Below are positions 46,131-56,107 of a stretch of 64,000 bases of DNA, piece after piece. Under the pieces are notes generated by a model, which saw nothing but the letters and a program-made list of their open reading frames with translations, was not told where the DNA came from and searched no databases. Source of the stretch: Ignavibacteria bacterium (GTDB taxonomy: Bacteria; Bacteroidota; Ignavibacteria; Tepidaquicellales; Tepidaquicellaceae); the NCBI GenBank assembly GCA_016710985.1, contig JADJTX010000064.1, forward strand, positions 23,275-87,274, in the 5' to 3' direction. The position numbers were made by a program, and so were the translations under genes. Position 1 is the first letter of the stretch. Every line of letters begins with the position of its first letter.

Positions 46131-47760
46131 CCGGATAAAATTTTTATTATTATTAATCATTCCTGTTTTAGTATTCCTGATTTCAATTTCACTTAAAAAT
46201 TATCAGGGACCATATTTTACAAATTATCAGTCTGATCCGAGTTATGTTTATCTGATCAGTTCTCTTAATCTTTCACAATTATCAGGTTACGGTGTTACAC
46301 ATATTGATCATCCCGGTACACCGGTTCAGGTGATCGGTGCTTTCGTCATAAGGATTGTATATTTCTTTACGGGGCAGGAGAATAGTCTGGCGCAGGAAGT
46401 TTTATTTAATCCGGAAAAATATCTTGATGCAATATGTTACACAATTATTTTCCTGAACTGTTTTGGTTTATTTATTCTGGGAGTTGTTGCATATAATGTA
46501 TATTCCAATGTCATAATTTCTTTGCTGCTCCAGTCAGTACCGTTTACTTCAGTTAAGATAATTTCACTTTTTACATTTGTCATGACAGAAAATTTTTTAT
46601 TTTTTGTCGTATGTATTTTTATTTCAGCATTGATACTTTTTGTTAATATTTCGAATGCAAAGATAAAAAAATATTCAGGGTATGTAATATTGATTGGAAT
46701 TATTTCCGGTCTGGGTATATCCACGAAAATAACTTTCATTCCATTAATAATTATTCCTTTAATGTTGTTCAGAGGAATTAAATATAAGCTGTCATTTTTA
46801 CTGGTTACTGTTCTTTCATTTCTGTTTTTTGTACTTCCGGCAATTTCCTCTGCTAATATTGACTATTTCATACGATGGATCTCTGATCTTTTAATTTACA
46901 GCGAAAGGTATGGAAAAGGAGCGCCAACTATAATTGATCAGAGCTCTTATCTGTATAATATAAAAAGAATTTTCATTGCAGAATGGTTTTTCGGTCTGGC
47001 ATATTTTTCCGTTATTCTTTCACTGATGTTTTGTTTAATAACTAATTTTAAGAATGCATCAGTGAAGATCAGAATTGTTTTTACAAATGATAACAAATAT
47101 AAATTAGCCTTGGGAATTTTTATAGCCATGACGCTTCAGATCCTCATTGTAGCAAAGCATTACGGAGAAAATTATATGTTTCCGAGCCTGGCAATGTCCG
47201 TCTTTGCTGTTTTCATTTCAGTTTCAATTTTGAAAGACTCATTCGGCAATACGCTGTCAAAAAGAAGAACAGATTTTATTTTTATTGCAGTTCTGTTATT
47301 AATTTATGTAAATGGAGCAATATCTGTTTATGTTTATTCAAACTATCTGAAAGTCCGGACAGAAGAAGCCGGTAAATTATTAAATTTTGTAGAAAAGAAT
47401 TCAGACAATTCAATTGTTACTACCTCCATTCATACCAATAACAGAATGTATCCGTTGTTTTTTTGTGTCAGCTACGCAGGTTCGCAAAGGGAAAATTATA
47501 AATCTATTTTGAATTCTGAATATCCCTCAGCAAATATTTTTTTCAAAGATAAATGTTATTCATTCAGCAGTGATACCGGCAGTATTGAAAAAAATTTTAA
47601 ATCAGTGAACAAAATTTTATTCTTATGCAAAGATGAAAATTATTTGAATGAATTTTTAGTATTCTTAAAGAAACAATACAGTATTGAGATCATCACTTCT
47701 GAAAAAAAATTTTTAAATAAAAACGGTGAAATGGTTTATGAAATCAGGACTGTACCGTAA
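46102..47760 (+). CDS. GT-C-like multi-pass membrane protein (copy 2)
   Basis: 552 residues from the ATG at 46102, chosen because it aligns with the start of copy 1 (MKLNLGILNNRIKFLLLLII). It shares the loop-1 sequence YVYLISSLNLSQLSGYG and HIDHPGTPVQVIGAFVI, the segment GRI-free KHYGENYMFPSLAMSV, and the C-terminal SQRENYKSILNSEYPS with copy 1, so it is a clear tandem duplicate. The start overlaps the end of copy 1 by 29 nt, suggesting translational coupling. The soluble C-terminal domain keeps a conserved Cys-Tyr-Ser/Thr-Phe motif (KCYSFSSD against SCYTFGSD). Confidence 0.6.
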   Translation: MKLNLGILNNRIKFLLLLIIPVLVFLISISLKNYQGPYFTNYQSDPSYVYLISSLNLSQLSGYGVTHIDHPGTPVQVIGAFVIRIVYFFTGQENSLAQEVLFNPEKYLDAICYTIIFLNCFGLFILGVVAYNVYSNVIISLLLQSVPFTSVKIISLFTFVMTENFLFFVVCIFISALILFVNISNAKIKKYSGYVILIGIISGLGISTKITFIPLIIIPLMLFRGIKYKLSFLLVTVLSFLFFVLPAISSANIDYFIRWISDLLIYSERYGKGAPTIIDQSSYLYNIKRIFIAEWFFGLAYFSVILSLMFCLITNFKNASVKIRIVFTNDNKYKLALGIFIAMTLQILIVAKHYGENYMFPSLAMSVFAVFISVSILKDSFGNTLSKRRTDFIFIAVLLLIYVNGAISVYVYSNYLKVRTEEAGKLLNFVEKNSDNSIVTTSIHTNNRMYPLFFCVSYAGSQRENYKSILNSEYPSANIFFKDKCYSFSSDTGSIEKNFKSVNKILFLCKDENYLNEFLVFLKKQYSIEIITSEKKFLNKNGEMVYEIRTVP

Positions 47761-47883
47761 GGATTTTATTTCTCTTTAATAATATGAAGTAAGAATAAAG
47801 TTTGCGCGAAGAACTCTGCGGGGGTGAAGGCGGTATTGAATTCTATATTTTGATTTGGTTTTGACTATTATAGCTTCTGAAAT

Positions 47884-47981
47884 CTTGATTGTTGATTCTT
47901 AATTCTTGATTATTAATTCTGAATTCTTCATTATTGATTCTGAATTCTTCATTATTGATTCTGAATTCTTGATTATTGATT
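47884..47981. repeat. Heptanucleotide array with a 21-nt superperiod
   Basis: Fourteen units of pattern NNNNATT (CTTGATT, ATTGATT, CTGAATT, CTTCATT) in strict 7-nt register. The order ATTGATT-CTGAATT-CTTCATT recurs as a 21-nt unit. Degenerate heptamers continue to about 48070. The gap 47761-48424 has no supportable gene. Confidence 0.85.
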
Positions 47982-48347
47982 CTGAAACTTGATCCTGAAT
48001 TCTGTTATTGCTGTTTGATCTGATTATACATTTGAATTCTTGATTATTACATTTGAATTCTTGATTACTGCTTTTGATTTAATCAATGTTGCTTTTGATC
48101 TGTTCATTATTACATCTGACTTCTCTTTGTCTACTCTGCACTCATTAAAATCTAATCTGTGTTTATTATCTTACCTGTTGTCTGAGCAAATATTCCTTTT
48201 TGAAAGTCACTTTCTCATTTACGCAAACTTAAAAAATACATCTGAAAATGTCAGGCAATACTTTTCTGGACTCAAAGTTTTGAAAACACAACTGCCCCAT
48301 TTTTTTTCCACTCCAAAGGTACTGTGTTAAAACAACTTTTTTATAAC

Positions 48348-48387
48348 CTCCGGCAGAGTCCCGGTAGAGCGCCGGAGACTCTGACAG
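48348..48387. repeat. GC-rich interlocking inverted repeat
   Basis: CTCCGGC (48348-48354) pairs with GCCGGAG (48371-48377), and AGAGT (48355-48359) with ACTCT (48378-48382). The order a-b-a'-b' allows an H-type pseudoknot rather than nested hairpins. It lies about 40 nt past the nadK stop and is the most GC-rich patch of this gap. Confidence 0.5.
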
Positions 48388-48424
48388 GGGTTAATGTCGG
48401 GGGGTTCTATCAACTATCAACTAT

Positions 48425-49300
48425 TTAACTGTACCGTTTATCTACATTCCAAAACAGCTTATGCTTCAATGTCTTAAAATAAGTCGAGTTCAGTTTTTTT
48501 ATTACTTTGATAGTATAATCCGCTTTTGATAAAATTATTTCGGAAGGGGATTTGACGATCTGCGTATTCTGACCGTCGGAAGCAATCCTTGCCTTACCCT
48601 CTTTGTATATTTTAATTTTGATTATTCCGTCGTCAGGAACAATGATTGGTCTTACATTTAATGTATGCGGTGAGATCGGAGTAATGATAAAAACTTTGCT
48701 GTCAGGATTTACAATTGGTCCGTTACAGGATAGTGAGTAACCGGTTGATCCTGCAGGAGTTGAAATAATTATTCCGTCTGAAATAATTCTCACAACTTTC
48801 TCATCATTGTAAAATGTTTCGAGCTCAAGCATCCTGACTGAATCATTTTTATCTATTACAATATCATTCAAAGCGTAAAGAGCTTTATTTGAATCAGTAA
48901 CAGATTTTATAATTACTTCTTCTGTTATGCGGAATTTATTTTGAATTAATTTGGGAATGAATTCAACGATCTCATCAGGACCGACTTCGGAAAAAAATCC
49001 GAGCCGGCCTAAATTAACTCCAATAATAGGAATATCAGTATTACCTGCAATTCTTGCAGTGTTCAGAAATGTTCCGTCACCGCCGAGTGATAAAATGAAA
49101 TCCGATACATTCACAATATCTTTAGCAGATTTGAAATGCTTTTTATCTTTTGCAGGAGAAACTTTTGCAAGGCTGTTATCTGCGTAAAAACTAATATTAT
49201 TCTTTACCAGGTATTCCACTATCTCAACCAGAAGTTTTGATACCTCCGCTTTATTAGTATTACCGAAAATACCTAAAGTAATGTCTTTGCTTTTTTTCAT
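48425..49300 (-). CDS. nadK: NAD kinase
   Basis: 291 residues. Phosphorylates NAD to NADP using ATP or polyphosphate. Motifs: LGIFGNTNKAEV, the GGDGTFLN loop (SLGGDGTFLNTARI) that binds NAD and nucleotide, NLGRLGFFSEV, ALNDIVIDK, DGIIISTPAGSTGYSLSCNGPI and FIITPISPHTLNVRPIIVPD. These are the complete set for the bacterial NadK/PpnK family. Confidence 0.95.
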   Translation of the reverse strand: MKKSKDITLGIFGNTNKAEVSKLLVEIVEYLVKNNISFYADNSLAKVSPAKDKKHFKSAKDIVNVSDFILSLGGDGTFLNTARIAGNTDIPIIGVNLGRLGFFSEVGPDEIVEFIPKLIQNKFRITEEVIIKSVTDSNKALYALNDIVIDKNDSVRMLELETFYNDEKVVRIISDGIIISTPAGSTGYSLSCNGPIVNPDSKVFIITPISPHTLNVRPIIVPDDGIIKIKIYKEGKARIASDGQNTQIVKSPSEIILSKADYTIKVIKKLNSTYFKTLKHKLFWNVDKRYS

Positions 49301-49327
49301 AAAATTATGCGAAGTATTGCGTTGACA

Positions 49328-49705
49328 CTATTCCTGCGGAGGCAGATCATTATCTGCATCTGTCAGCTTTTCGGTATCAGGTTTTTCCTTATTGCCGGAA
49401 ACATTTTCCTCAACTGCCTTCTCTTCTTTTTCTGGAGCTGTCTTTTCTTTCTCCCTTTCCTCTACATAATTCAGTTTCAGATCAGCTATTGCCTGATCAA
49501 GAAATCTGGATTCATCTTCGGATGTATTGCCTTTCGTTTTTTCCTTCAGCATATCCAGAAGATCTATAGTAGCCTGAGCTCCGTCAAGCTCCCTCTCGAT
49601 TTGACCGGTCATTGGGTTTGCAAGTTTACCGAGATGCATCATAGTCTGCATCTGAAAGCTGTAGATCAGTGAAAGAAATAACTGTTTGTTTCTGTCGTCT
49701 GCCAT
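49328..49705 (-). CDS. DUF1844 domain protein
   Basis: 125 residues. The first ~80 match DUF1844: FLSLIYSFQMQTMMHLGKLANPMTGQ, ERELDGAQATIDLLDMLKEKTKGN, ESRFLDQAIADLKLNYVE. The C-terminal 40 residues are a low-complexity Glu/Lys tail. The function of the family is unknown. The stop is 27 nt before the nadK start on the same strand, so the two are likely co-transcribed. Confidence 0.85.
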   Translation of the reverse strand: MADDRNKQLFLSLIYSFQMQTMMHLGKLANPMTGQIERELDGAQATIDLLDMLKEKTKGNTSEDESRFLDQAIADLKLNYVEEREKEKTAPEKEEKAVEENVSGNKEKPDTEKLTDADNDLPPQE

Positions 49706-49713
49706 GATTTTAT

Positions 49714-49910
49714 AGTTAATAGTTAAATATAGTTAATAGTTAATAGTTAATAGTTGATAATTGATAATTGACAGCTTAAAGATGATAGTTGTTAGCTAGT
49801 AATTGATAGTTTGTTGTAAAAAAGTTATAAGGTCGTATACCAAACATTAACTGTCCATTATCCATTATCCATTATCAATTATCAATTATCAATTATCCAT
49901 TATCAATCTA
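49714..49910. repeat. Two heptanucleotide arrays between the lipase and DUF1844 genes
   Basis: Positions 49714-49772 hold about eight units (AGTTAAT, AGTTGAT, AATTGAT), with one 10-nt interruption. Positions 49855-49910 hold eight units (CCATTAT or CAATTAT) in exact register, ending just before the lipase stop at 49921. Confidence 0.85.
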
Positions 49911-49920
49911 CATAATATAA

Positions 49921-51045
49921 TTATTTATTAAAGTAATTTTTATTTAAAAGAAAATAATATACTGTCTCCATATGATTCTTAAAAAGCTCCGGTATCTTTG
50001 TTTCAGATTCTAAAACTTCTTCATAACCTTCTCTTTTCATGAGAACCACAGGTACACCACAGGGATAATAATAGAAATCCTTTACATATGCAGGTTCAGG
50101 AAAATGGGGCAGATATTTTTTGACCGAGTATTCATAGGTCATTTTTCCGAAATATTCGATGAGAAGATCCCTCGAATCATTCAATGTGTTATCCAGTTTG
50201 TTCACAATATGGTTGAAAATTATTTTATCTATGAAATTCATCTTTACAACAAAGGAATCTCTCTCCGAATAAGGATTTACAGGACTGAAATCTTTTACTG
50301 ACTGAACGGATAAGGGACATTGCGGAACCCAGTCTTCAACATTTGAAACTCTCAAAGCCCATCCTCCTCCGGTAATAAAATCAAAATCATATGCATAGAA
50401 TGTATTGCCGGGTTTTGGCGGAGCGCTGCAGTATGTTTTAAAATGCAGACCGTCCGGTAAGCGTTCTTTATCAAGATAATGCAGATACGATGTAAGCAGA
50501 TAAGCCAGAGCGCCTCCCTGACTGTGTCCCATTATTATATAGTTCTTAATTCCCTGAGAATTATACTGATTAATTTTCTCTACAATTGAGTTTGAAAGAT
50601 AAGCTAATCCTATAAGCCAGCCTGCGTGAACATTTGCTTTTCCTGATTCAGCCAGTTTATAAACAAATACATTATCCGGACCGATTATAATTGAACCTTT
50701 AGCAGGTACCATTGGCGAATAAAAATCTTCTGCCCATGAATCCAGTGACAAGGTTGTTCCGCGTATGCTTATAATCCCTACGCTGTCTTCTCTTATCCAC
50801 AGATCCCACCTGTTGTCAAGTCCCACGGAATCAGATCTGTAAACCATTTTACACTTATCAGGGTAAGGCAATATTACGTTACTGCTTGTCCATGGTGTAT
50901 CTGCCTGTCTGGTGGAAATTTCAAGCAGCTGACGGTATTCTACAGGATCAAATCCGGGTTTTAGTTTATCCTGTGAATACAAAAGATCATCCTTACATAA
51001 TAATGATAACAAGATAAAAAAGATCAGTTTGAATTTATTTTGCAT
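49921..51045 (-). CDS. Exported lipase (class 3 family)
   Basis: 374 residues. The signal peptide is MQNKFKLIFFILLSLLCKDDLL. The alpha/beta-hydrolase nucleophile elbow is GHSQGGALAYLL (Ser near residue 176), preceded by WIREDSVGIISIRGTTLSLDSWAEDF, the class 3 lipase-type oxyanion strand (I-R-G-T). FKTYCSAPPKPGN and NVEDWVPQCPLS, with an Asp, follow as in class 3 lipases. Substrate unknown. It lies at the 3' end of the glycan cluster and may be co-transcribed with the O-antigen ligase. Confidence 0.8.
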   Translation of the reverse strand: MQNKFKLIFFILLSLLCKDDLLYSQDKLKPGFDPVEYRQLLEISTRQADTPWTSSNVILPYPDKCKMVYRSDSVGLDNRWDLWIREDSVGIISIRGTTLSLDSWAEDFYSPMVPAKGSIIIGPDNVFVYKLAESGKANVHAGWLIGLAYLSNSIVEKINQYNSQGIKNYIIMGHSQGGALAYLLTSYLHYLDKERLPDGLHFKTYCSAPPKPGNTFYAYDFDFITGGGWALRVSNVEDWVPQCPLSVQSVKDFSPVNPYSERDSFVVKMNFIDKIIFNHIVNKLDNTLNDSRDLLIEYFGKMTYEYSVKKYLPHFPEPAYVKDFYYYPCGVPVVLMKREGYEEVLESETKIPELFKNHMETVYYFLLNKNYFNK

Positions 51046-51069
51046 CTTAAAATATTAGATTAAAATGTT

Positions 51070-52305
51070 TTAGAATTGTTTCAATGTATTTGAAATTTTT
51101 GCAATGTCTGATTTGTATATTACAAACGGAACTGCGATCAGAAAATAAAAAACCGTCATCACCTCATGGTCTCCGAAGCTCCATTCAAATATTCCTGAGA
51201 TCTGAAATGATATCATTACAAGTATGCTGCCGAGTATCAGCATTTTACACGTCTGATCAGATTCTTTTTTAAAATATTTAATTTGCTTAATGAAGATCAG
51301 AACAAACATTATGATGAAAGATAAGAATCCGAATATTCCTGTGGTAGCAAGTATCATGATGAAATTATTATGAAGATGAACACCTTCGGCAGCGGACTCC
51401 GGTTTTCTGTATGTCTCATAGATCTCTTTAATATGAGAATCAGCAATGCCGGTAAACGGATGATCTTTGAACATTTCAAATCCCACATTCCACATATTTA
51501 GTCTTGCTTCATTGCTCGGATGATTTAAGTCAACTATGCTTTTAACTCTGTCGGTATATCCGGACGGAAGCACGAATGAAGATAAAATTATTATTAAAAT
51601 AAATGTGATAAGGAATTTTCTGTTTGCAAATATTCCGAAAATAAGAAAGCATACAAATGTTGCAAGCAATACATTCCGGGATTGTGTGAGCAGCATTGAA
51701 ATGAAAATTGGAATGAGAATCAACAACAGATATTGTTTTGATAAGATAAATTTATCCTTTATAAATAGAAGCGGGAAAACCGAAAGCAGACTCATCATCT
51801 TTATTTCGGCTGTTGTCAGAGGATAGTTAAAGTAATCTATTCTTATTTCCGAAAACTGCATTTGATTTATGAGCTCGCCGAACTTCAAAGTATACTGCAC
51901 TAACTCAATAACGGATATGATTGAGAGAATGCAGATATTAAAAAACAATATTCTGCTTAATGTTTTGTAATCAATTATTTTAATTATGGAAACATAAAAT
52001 ATTAAGAACAGAAGAAGCCGCTTAAGATTTGCAAAAGCTCCTTCCGGATAAACAGCAAAGAACCTTGAAAATATTTCAAAGAAAATATAAAGCAGAATAA
52101 ATATGTTAATGTATTTTGTTTCATTAAAAAGATCTTTGTCGTAAATGATCTTCCTGTCAATTACGATCTGAATGATCCACAGTCCGAGCCATATACCGAA
52201 AGCAATTGAAGAGACAGCAATGGAAATGCTTACAAATGAGATCTGTATCGTAAGTAAAATTAAAATTGCTTTGTCGATTCCCTGTGATACTCTTTCTCTG
52301 TTCAA
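51070..52305 (-). CDS. O-antigen ligase family membrane protein
   Basis: 411 residues with about ten transmembrane segments. The Wzy_C/WaaL-type periplasmic loop is clear: NVGFEMFKDHPFTGIADSHI, then EGVHLHNNFIMILATTGIFGFL. The H-x-H-N-N segment is the signature of O-antigen ligases and polymerases. It attaches or polymerises surface glycan on the periplasmic face. Placement beside glycosyltransferases and an MsbA-like exporter supports a role in LPS or another surface glycan. The family cannot separate ligase from polymerase by sequence. Confidence 0.85.
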   Translation of the reverse strand: MNRERVSQGIDKAILILLTIQISFVSISIAVSSIAFGIWLGLWIIQIVIDRKIIYDKDLFNETKYINIFILLYIFFEIFSRFFAVYPEGAFANLKRLLLFLIFYVSIIKIIDYKTLSRILFFNICILSIISVIELVQYTLKFGELINQMQFSEIRIDYFNYPLTTAEIKMMSLLSVFPLLFIKDKFILSKQYLLLILIPIFISMLLTQSRNVLLATFVCFLIFGIFANRKFLITFILIIILSSFVLPSGYTDRVKSIVDLNHPSNEARLNMWNVGFEMFKDHPFTGIADSHIKEIYETYRKPESAAEGVHLHNNFIMILATTGIFGFLSFIIMFVLIFIKQIKYFKKESDQTCKMLILGSILVMISFQISGIFEWSFGDHEVMTVFYFLIAVPFVIYKSDIAKISNTLKQF

Positions 52306-52505
52306 GTTTCTTTTTATAAATTTGTAATCTTAAATATACTAAGCCAGATTGTTCAATAGAAATTTATGACGATATCTTAATCGCCGGGTACCAAAATATT
52401 TAAGTAAAGATGCTGAGAACAATTTCTTGCAATTCAATTTTCTCTAAAATTCTTTGTGCTCTTAGTGCCTTAGTGGTAAAAAAAGTTCTAGTGAAATATC
52501 CGGGC

Positions 52506-53345
52506 TTAATGTCTTGTGAACCTTTTCGTTAAAGGCTGTAAAAATATTAAGATCTTTCTGAGCCAGTCAGGGTTTTGCTTCTCAAGACAGGAATCGAAAT
52601 TCCATCTGCTTTCTGAAATTCTCTGTTTCATTACTTCCGGATGAGTATCTTCAAACTTCTTTAGATTTCCCAGGTCATCATAGTTTTGAAATTGTGAAAT
52701 GTTCTTTTCAGCAACTTCATCTTCATTATAAAGCTTTTCAAAATCACTCCTTTTTGTTATCAGCTTATCCGGAGGACGCACCCAGCCGTAGTGATAGATC
52801 TCTGCATCTATATCTTTCGAAACTATCTTTGTGCCGTCGGGATGTCTGAAGTCCATTGCATCCCCCCATGAAATAATATTATCCCTGTTTTTAATAATTC
52901 TTACTTCCCGTATGTACCAGTTCCTGTAATTATCCTGATAGAAATCATAACTTCCGTAAAAGTGCCTGTACCAAAATCTCAATCCTTCAATCTTCTCTTT
53001 ACCTGAGTAATCTTTCATCGCGGTCCGGACTGTCTGATAATATTTCTCATGGAGCACTTCATCACTCTGAATGTAAAAACACCAGTCACCTGAACATTCT
53101 TTCAGAGCTTTGTTGGTTTCAACTGAGAGAACTTTCCCGTCTTTCAGGCTCATGTCCCATTCACTTTCAATGATCCTTATTTTATTACTGTCGATTGATT
53201 TTACAACATCGAGTGTTTCATCCCCGGAATCACCTACGTTTACTATCATCTCATCACAAAGGGGAAGTATTGATAAGATGGCTTCTTTGAAAGGATATGA
53301 ATAATAAACTCCGTTCCTTATGATTGTAAATCCTGATACTTTCAA
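52506..53345 (-). CDS. Family 2-like glycosyltransferase
   Basis: 279 residues. Starts MKVSGFTIIRNGVYYSYPFK, with CDEMIVNVGDSGDETLDVV as the GT-A nucleotide-binding strand and WCFYIQSDEVLHEKY in the position of the DxD-type motif (Q-S-D-E). Later features (RFWYRHFYGSYDFYQ, EIYHYGWVRPPDKL) are seen in uncharacterised GT2-like proteins. Cytoplasmic; sugar donor unknown. Upstream, 53346-53508 carries a copy of the ATTCGTGACAATTAGTGGCAAGC repeat family, in pieces. Confidence 0.75.
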   Translation of the reverse strand: MKVSGFTIIRNGVYYSYPFKEAILSILPLCDEMIVNVGDSGDETLDVVKSIDSNKIRIIESEWDMSLKDGKVLSVETNKALKECSGDWCFYIQSDEVLHEKYYQTVRTAMKDYSGKEKIEGLRFWYRHFYGSYDFYQDNYRNWYIREVRIIKNRDNIISWGDAMDFRHPDGTKIVSKDIDAEIYHYGWVRPPDKLITKRSDFEKLYNEDEVAEKNISQFQNYDDLGNLKKFEDTHPEVMKQRISESRWNFDSCLEKQNPDWLRKILIFLQPLTKRFTRH

Positions 53346-53508
53346 AAGCTGATTTTAAAATTCATTACAAATAATTTCATTTAACTAAAGGTACAAATGA
53401 TAACACATTAAGCATATTTAACAAATGCTATACATGATAAAACTTTTACATTTGTGATAATTCGTGACAATTAGTGGCAAGCTTTTTATAATAAATATAT
53501 TAATAGTA

Positions 53509-55344
53509 TTATACTATTGATTCCTGATGTCTGAACTGAAGATCATAAAGTTTTTTATAAAGCCCTCTTGTATGAAGCAGCTGCTGATGAGTTCCTGTCT
53601 CAACGATCTTACCTTTTTCAAGTACGACTATCATGTCTGCATTCTGAATTGTTGAAAGACGGTGTGCTATGACAATTGAAGTTCTGCCGTGCATGAGTCT
53701 TTCGATTGCCTGCTGAACCAGTATTTCGGATTCAGTATCAAGAGATGATGTTGCTTCATCAAGAATCAGTATCGGAGGATTTTTTAACAAAGCTCTTGCA
53801 ATGGATAGTCTCTGCCTTTCACCGCCTGACAGCTTTACTCCTCTGTCTCCGATAATTGTATCATATCCTTTTTCGATCAGGCTGATAAACTTGTGCGCGT
53901 TGGCAGCTTTAGATGCTTCGGTGATCTGTTCAATGGAAATATCACTTTCCCCGTACGCAATATTATTTCTTATGGTATCATTGAAAAGAATGGTCTCCTG
54001 TGTAACAATTCCCATGAGTCTTCTCAATGATTCTATCTTCAGATCTTTAATGTTCTTGCCGTCAAAAAATAAATTTCCTTCAGTAAGATCATAAAATCTC
54101 GGGATAAGATCTACCAATGTTGATTTGCCGGCGCCGCTCGGACCGACTATTGCGATAATGTTTCCTTTATCAATTTTTAAGTTTATGTCTTTTAATATGT
54201 AGTCACTTTTGTAGTATTTAAAAGAAGCATCTCTGAATTCAATACTGCTTCGGAATTCTTTCAATTCTATTGCATTCGGAGAATCAACAATCGATGCTTT
54301 CGTATCAAGCAATCCAAAAACTCTCTCTGCTGCTGCAGTTCCTTCCTTATAACTGTTAAACATCTGACCGAAGAGCTTAAGAGAAGGCATCATCTGAAAA
54401 AATATTGCCAGATAAAAAATAAATGCTCCAGGAGTCATGTTGCTGTTACCCTGGATAATTTCAGCTCCGAAAAAATAAAGAATAATTACAATCGTAATGA
54501 CCCCAATGAATTCAGAAATAGGGGAGCCAAGAGCTCTCTTGCGTGTAAGCCGGACGAGTAAATTAAAGTAATTATCATTTTCTTTTTCAAACTTCTTCTT
54601 TTCATAATCTTCCATGCCGAAAGCTTTTACAACGCGGATTGCTCCCAGTGTCTCATCAAGCGTTGATGTAATATCCGAGATCTTTTCCTGAGACTTTGTG
54701 CTGCTTCTCTTTAATGAGTTGCCGATCTTGCTTAAAATAAGAGCGCTTACAGGCGCGAGTAAGAAAATTATTAGAGTCAGCTTCCAGTTGAACATAAACA
54801 AAACAACTGAATAAGCTATAAGAGACGGCGGATCCCTGAATATACTGTTGACCACAGCTATGAGAGAATCTTTAACGATCTGAACATCATTAATTATTCT
54901 TGAAATAAGATTTCCTTTTCTTTCATCAGTAAAAAAACTCAGCGGAAGATCGAGATAATGTTTGTAAAGATCAAAGCGTAAGTCTTTAAGAATTCCCTGT
55001 TCGACTACCTACATGAAGTAAGTCTGTAGGTAAGTAAACAGGTTCTTCAGAAAGAATGTCAGCAGAATGAGAAGACACATATACTTCAGCACATCCATCT
55101 TTTCATATTGAATAAGCACCTTCGCAAAATAAACAGTAACAATATCCTTTAAATCAAATATTGAAGTGATGGCTTTATCCGGTGCAATTTTGGGAGCATC
55201 ATTAAACAGAAGATCTATGAAAGGAAATAACATCAATACTGAAAGCAGGCTGAAAATCACTACGAGTATTGTAAAAACATTCGCGAGAATCAACTCTTTT
55301 GTGTACGGCTTTACATATTTTAAAACTCTTTTGAATAAACTCAT
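53509..55344 (-). CDS. MsbA-like ABC exporter interrupted by an in-frame TAG
   Basis: A 612-codon reading with one internal stop. Residues 1-111 (MSLFKRVLKYVKPYTKEL) hold the first membrane helices and end KNLFTYLQTYFM. A TAG follows (plus strand 55009-55011), and the same frame continues VVEQGILKDLRFDLYKHYL through the rest of the membrane domain and the ATPase: Walker A GPSGAGKST, Q-loop TQETILFND, signature LSGGERQRLSIARA, Walker B ILILDEATSSLD, H-loop IVIAHRLSTI. This is a lipid A/lipid flippase-type architecture. No frameshift is needed; a single base change would restore the gene. Position in the glycan cluster fits export of a lipid-linked substrate. Confidence 0.85.
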
Positions 55345-56105
55345 TAATCTTTAAATTTATTTTTATTCTGCAGTTCCCATATCTTCATGGCGTTAAACAA
55401 TTTGGTGATCATATGAAATTTAGAGACCATAAGCCCTGCAATCCCGTCGAGAAAATTTCCTTTGAGAATAAACTGCTGGAAGAAAGCAAGCCGTGGTAAG
55501 ATCAGGATATCCAGAAGTCCGATTTTTTTCTTATTAACCTTCTCTAAAGCTGACAGATCCGAATAGGAATTAATTTTATTTATATATTCCTTTACTGAAG
55601 TAACTGTGTAATGTAAAATGCTGTATTCCAGTTTACCTTTTTCTCCGGTTATCAGATAACTTTCATGTACTAATCTGTCCGAAAGACTTGCTGCTTTTGT
55701 TCTGAATAATCTAAGCTGATAATTGGGATACCATCCGCCGTGCTTTATCCATTTGTTCAGGAAAAAACTTTTTCTCGGGATCTCAAATCCATTTTCACTA
55801 ATGTTATCTCTTAAAAGCAAATTCTTTATTTCAGCCTCAAGCTGTTTTGTGCACCTTTCATCTGCATCCAGCGAAAAGATCCACTCAGTGTTAACAAGTG
55901 ACAAAGCATATTTCCTTTGCTCTGCAAAACCTTTCCACTCCTTTTGAAATATCCGTTCAGTATGTTTTTTTGCTATTGTTAAAGTATTGTCTGTACTATG
56001 GCTGTCAACTAAAATTATTTCATCACACCATTGAACACTTTTTAAACATTCATCAATGTTATTTTCTTCATTCTTACATATGATAAGTGCTGATACTTTG
56101 TTCAA
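55344..56105 (-). CDS. LPS core-type family 2 glycosyltransferase (WaaE/KdtX-like)
   Basis: 253 residues. GT2 features: SALIICKNEENNIDECLKSV, WCDEIILVDSHSTDNTLTIA, WKGFAEQRKYALSLVNTEWI, FSLDADERCTKQL (DAD in the place of DxD). This is the pattern of beta-1,4-glucosyltransferases of the WaaE/KdtX group acting on LPS core. The C-terminal region (WYPNYQLRLFRTKAA, LVHESYLITGEKG) is typical too. The stop overlaps the start of the exporter gene by one base, so the two are coupled. Confidence 0.88.
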   Translation of the reverse strand: MNKVSALIICKNEENNIDECLKSVQWCDEIILVDSHSTDNTLTIAKKHTERIFQKEWKGFAEQRKYALSLVNTEWIFSLDADERCTKQLEAEIKNLLLRDNISENGFEIPRKSFFLNKWIKHGGWYPNYQLRLFRTKAASLSDRLVHESYLITGEKGKLEYSILHYTVTSVKEYINKINSYSDLSALEKVNKKKIGLLDILILPRLAFFQQFILKGNFLDGIAGLMVSKFHMITKLFNAMKIWELQNKNKFKD

Positions 56106-56107
56106 GA

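Noticed and set aside
48040..48330. A 96-codon plus-strand frame after the GT-C-like pair
   Set aside because: Its start is made of the degenerate end of a heptamer array and the composition is Phe/Leu/Ser-biased noise.
55009..55011. Genome-wide amber recoding
   Set aside because: Only one in-frame TAG with an intact continuation was noticed, and at least one other gene here (35288) ends normally in TAG.
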